Below, one piece after another: positions 6,373 through 8,723 of a stretch of 8,723 nt of DNA (position 1 is its first letter; each line of letters starts with the position of its first letter). Position numbers and translations under genes: made by a program. Source of the stretch: Flavobacteriales bacterium (GTDB lineage: Bacteria; Bacteroidota; Bacteroidia; Flavobacteriales_D; SKUL01); the NCBI GenBank assembly GCA_007129985.1, contig SKUL01000273.1:1-8723 (forward strand), read 5' to 3'. Below the pieces are notes generated by a model, which was given only the letters and a program-made list of their open reading frames with translations, was not told the DNA's origin and did no database searches.

Positions 6373-8723
6373 ATGGTGCGTTGTGTCCTCCTGTCAATGT
6401 TGATTTTGAGCCTGAGTGTTTTTGCGCTTCCGGCACAAAACACCATTTGGTTTCAGGGCTTCGAGAACGCTTCAGTCACTTGTACAGAGAATTGGGGCTA
6501 TACAGGTGGTGTACGAAACAACCAAACATCGCGCTCAGGAAACTGGTCGGGAATGGTTGGACGACAGGGGACTTCTCACACCATGACTTTCGACGATGTA
6601 GATGTGTCAGGTCTCGAAGATCTTAATCTACAGTTGTATCACTCGGTGCGATGTGGTAGTGGTCCGGGCATGGATGTTCGTGAAGGAGCAGTTGTTTCTG
6701 TTCAATTAAATGGTGGGGTCTGGCAGGTTATTGCACGAATTGGAGGTACTGGTGATCATTGTTATGCCTGGTCAGCACCGATTGGTGGTGCCACAAATCC
6801 AACACCTGGATGCAACGTATATCAGGCGTCAAACCCAATTGAATATGCTATTCCGTCAGGCACCAATACAATAGCGTTACGCATAATCAGCATTGGATTG
6901 ACGAGTAGTGTTTGCTCAACATTCAACAGTGTCATGAACAACGGTGGGCCTGCATCCAATTATAATCGAGATGACGAAGGCTTCCACATTGATGACGTGC
7001 GTATCACCACCTCCAGTACTGATTTTACATGCATTTGGACGGGGGCGGTAGATGAAAACTGGCACAACTGTTTAAACTGGAACAATGGTTTGGTACCCAA
7101 TGCAACCCGCAACGTGGTGATTAATCAATCCGGCGATGTAACCAACAACTGCAGGGTGAGCACAGCCAACGCCGTTTGCAATAACGTGTTGCTCACCACC
7201 AACAACTCATGGACGCAGGATCTTGAAGTGAGGAATAACCGAACACTGAATGTTCTGGGCGATATAACCATTACCAGGACGGGGAGTGGAACGGGTAACC
7301 TGAAAGCCGAGGCTCAAGGCGGCGGTACCATCAACGTGGCAGGAAACCTGAATGCAATCATTAACCCGGCCATTTTTTTATCTGCTGAAATTCAGGTTCA
7401 GGCCGAGGACGGGGGCACGTGGAATATTCAAGGTGATGTGCTGCTTCAGAAAAACGCAACGGCCAGTGCCCCATTTGTTTGGATGTCGCTGATAGGGCCT
7501 ACGCCTTCTACCATACGTTGTAACAACCTTACCCTTGTTAGCGCAGGCGCCAACCTCACCAATACGGCATTTGTGCAAATGGTTGATAATGTTAACCATG
7601 TACTGGAGGTTCAAGGTGATTTTCATATGAGCAGCAACGCCAGGTTCAACATGAATGGCTTGCCCAACCCACAAGCCCGTTTTGCCGGTAACATTACCAA
7701 CCTTGTTTCTGCGGCGCAGTTCCAAACCAACGGCAGCAATATTTATCTGGACGGAGGAGGAGTGCAGGAAATTACCACCGATGGCTTTGCCCTTCCTTTT
7801 CACAATCTCCATCTAAACAAAAGCGGCGGCCACGTTCAATTGAACAATGACCTCACCTTTACCAACAACGGTGTGCTCGCTCTCAACAGCGACTACATTG
7901 ACCTGAACGAAAATGAGATTTTCATCAACAATACATCTGTTGGAGCCATTACGCGCACAACGGGTGCTATTTCGGATGAGTCGGGAGCGGCTGGCGGAGT
8001 AAACAGCGGTCGAATAAATTGGACCATCAATACAATTGGAGGCAGTCATGTTTTTCCGTTTTCGCGCGGGGTAGGAGGGCCCTACATACCTTTTACCTTT
8101 GAGCGAACTGCCGGCAACGCCGGAGTCGTAAGCGTATCAACCTACGGAACACCTCCCAACAACCAGCCCTGGCCGCTTATACCCGACCCGGTGCTGAACC
8201 TGAACAGCACCACGGGTCTGTTGCCCGACAATCAGGATGCAACGGTAGATCGTTTTTGGCAAATAGATGTAACGGGGAGCCCAACAGCAAATATTACGTT
8301 TCACTACGCAGCTGATGAACTTCCGGTAGCGCCTTACAATGACCCCTCCTCATTGCGAGCTCAACGCTATAACACAGCGGAGGATTATTGGATTGCTGCG
8401 CCGCTCAACCAAACCGCTGCGGGCAACAGTGTGCAGGTTATGGGGGTTTTTAATTTCTCACCTTGGACGCTTGCCAGCGAAATGTCGCCATTACCCCTTG
8501 ATTGGATCAGCTTTACAGCCAGGCCCGACGCCCAAAGTGTACTTCTCGATTGGGTTACGGGGAGCGAAATCAATACCAGTCATTTTGAGATTCAGCGCTC
8601 GTCGGATGCCGTTTCTTTCGAAACCATCGGAACCACAGGAGCGGCAGGTTATTCCTCGGAGTTGTTGAGCTATCATTGGGTGGATTCTAAGCCGCTTGGA
8701 GGACTCAGCTACTACCGAATTCG
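6373..8723 (+). CDS. Large secreted beta-helix-type protein, 5' part (probable T9SS cargo)
   Basis: 783 codons are open from ATG 6373 to the window end with no stop; the C-terminus is missing. Residues 1-22 are a signal peptide (MVRCVLLSMLILSLSVFALPAQ). About 23-216 is a jelly-roll-like domain (TIWFQGFENA at the start, GFHIDDVRITT at the end). From 217 comes a CIWTGAVDENWHNCLNWNNG and LVPNATRNVVINQSG module common before Bacteroidetes beta-helices, then a solenoid to about 515 with recurring strands such as LNVLGDITI, INVAGNLN, WNIQGDVLL and LEVQGDFHM. About 515-700 is a Bacteroidetes segment (GAITRTTGAI, FPFSRGVGGPYIPFTF, VSVSTYGTPPNN, VDRFWQIDV, GVFNFSPWTLAS). From 707 (LPLDWISFTARP, then HFEIQRSSD and LSYYRI) is the FN3-like domain that usually comes right before a T9SS sorting domain. 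So T9SS export is expected but its signal is not visible. A role in adhesion or glycan binding is inference. It shares direction with the operon, but is likely separate. Confidence 0.92.
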   Translation, partial: MVRCVLLSMLILSLSVFALPAQNTIWFQGFENASVTCTENWGYTGGVRNNQTSRSGNWSGMVGRQGTSHTMTFDDVDVSGLEDLNLQLYHSVRCGSGPGMDVREGAVVSVQLNGGVWQVIARIGGTGDHCYAWSAPIGGATNPTPGCNVYQASNPIEYAIPSGTNTIALRIISIGLTSSVCSTFNSVMNNGGPASNYNRDDEGFHIDDVRITTSSTDFTCIWTGAVDENWHNCLNWNNGLVPNATRNVVINQSGDVTNNCRVSTANAVCNNVLLTTNNSWTQDLEVRNNRTLNVLGDITITRTGSGTGNLKAEAQGGGTINVAGNLNAIINPAIFLSAEIQVQAEDGGTWNIQGDVLLQKNATASAPFVWMSLIGPTPSTIRCNNLTLVSAGANLTNTAFVQMVDNVNHVLEVQGDFHMSSNARFNMNGLPNPQARFAGNITNLVSAAQFQTNGSNIYLDGGGVQEITTDGFALPFHNLHLNKSGGHVQLNNDLTFTNNGVLALNSDYIDLNENEIFINNTSVGAITRTTGAISDESGAAGGVNSGRINWTINTIGGSHVFPFSRGVGGPYIPFTFERTAGNAGVVSVSTYGTPPNNQPWPLIPDPVLNLNSTTGLLPDNQDATVDRFWQIDVTGSPTANITFHYAADELPVAPYNDPSSLRAQRYNTAEDYWIAAPLNQTAAGNSVQVMGVFNFSPWTLASEMSPLPLDWISFTARPDAQSVLLDWVTGSEINTSHFEIQRSSDAVSFETIGTTGAAGYSSELLSYHWVDSKPLGGLSYYRI

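Noticed and set aside
6366..6626. 86-codon + strand frame near the start of the last gene
   Set aside because: It is out of frame with the signal peptide and domain-bearing frame that runs on to the window end; no family resemblance.
7378..7812. 144-codon open frame on the - strand
   Set aside because: It lies opposite the continuous open frame of the last protein, which has clear domain matches; the antisense product shows no recognisable pattern.

Overview
The window looks like the chromosome of a Bacteroidota (Bacteroidetes) bacterium, probably of the Flavobacteriia/Saprospiria kind, with base composition near 50% GC by eye. Four things point there: two C-terminal type A sorting domains of the type IX secretion system (T9SS); a further secreted protein that stops just short of where such a domain should be; a Bacteroidetes-type promoter (TTG, 17 bases, TAnnTTTG); and protein modules seen mostly in this phylum (SprB repeat, surface jelly-roll and Ig-like modules). 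Genus and species cannot be told from this sequence. All six genes lie on the + strand and the window is almost fully coding.

Layout. (1) Positions 1-1694: the 3' part of a large T9SS-exported surface protein. It has 90-bp Cys-rich repeats at the window edge, one SprB repeat, three tandem Ig/FN3-like modules and a sorting domain. A strong intrinsic terminator follows at 1754-1783. (2) Positions 1846-6286: a promoter followed by four tightly spaced genes that read as one operon. They encode a T9SS-exported lamin-tail-domain protein, a lipoprotein with a Bacteroidetes 'YWSFN' jelly-roll-like domain, a membrane-anchored SdiA-regulated-family beta-propeller, and an outer-membrane porin of the phosphate-selective OprO/OprP family. 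Junctions are a 9-nt gap, a 17-nt overlap and a 4-nt ATGA overlap. (3) Positions 6373-8723: the 5' part of a second very large secreted protein, open to the window end. It has a signal peptide, a jelly-roll-like domain, a beta-helix-like solenoid with a roughly 24-31-residue period, and an FN3-like domain of the type that normally sits just before a T9SS sorting domain.

How they may work together. The outer two genes look like adhesin-type or cell-surface proteins. The middle operon combines a secreted protein, a lipoprotein, a membrane-anchored propeller and a porin. This resembles an envelope uptake or processing unit, with surface capture or hydrolysis, periplasmic sensing or catalysis, and outer-membrane entry. 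A link to phosphate or organic phosphate is plausible from the porin family and from the relation of the propeller to phytase-like propellers. No gene here carries a proven catalytic motif, so this is a hypothesis. I found no RNA gene, CRISPR array, insertion sequence or phage gene.
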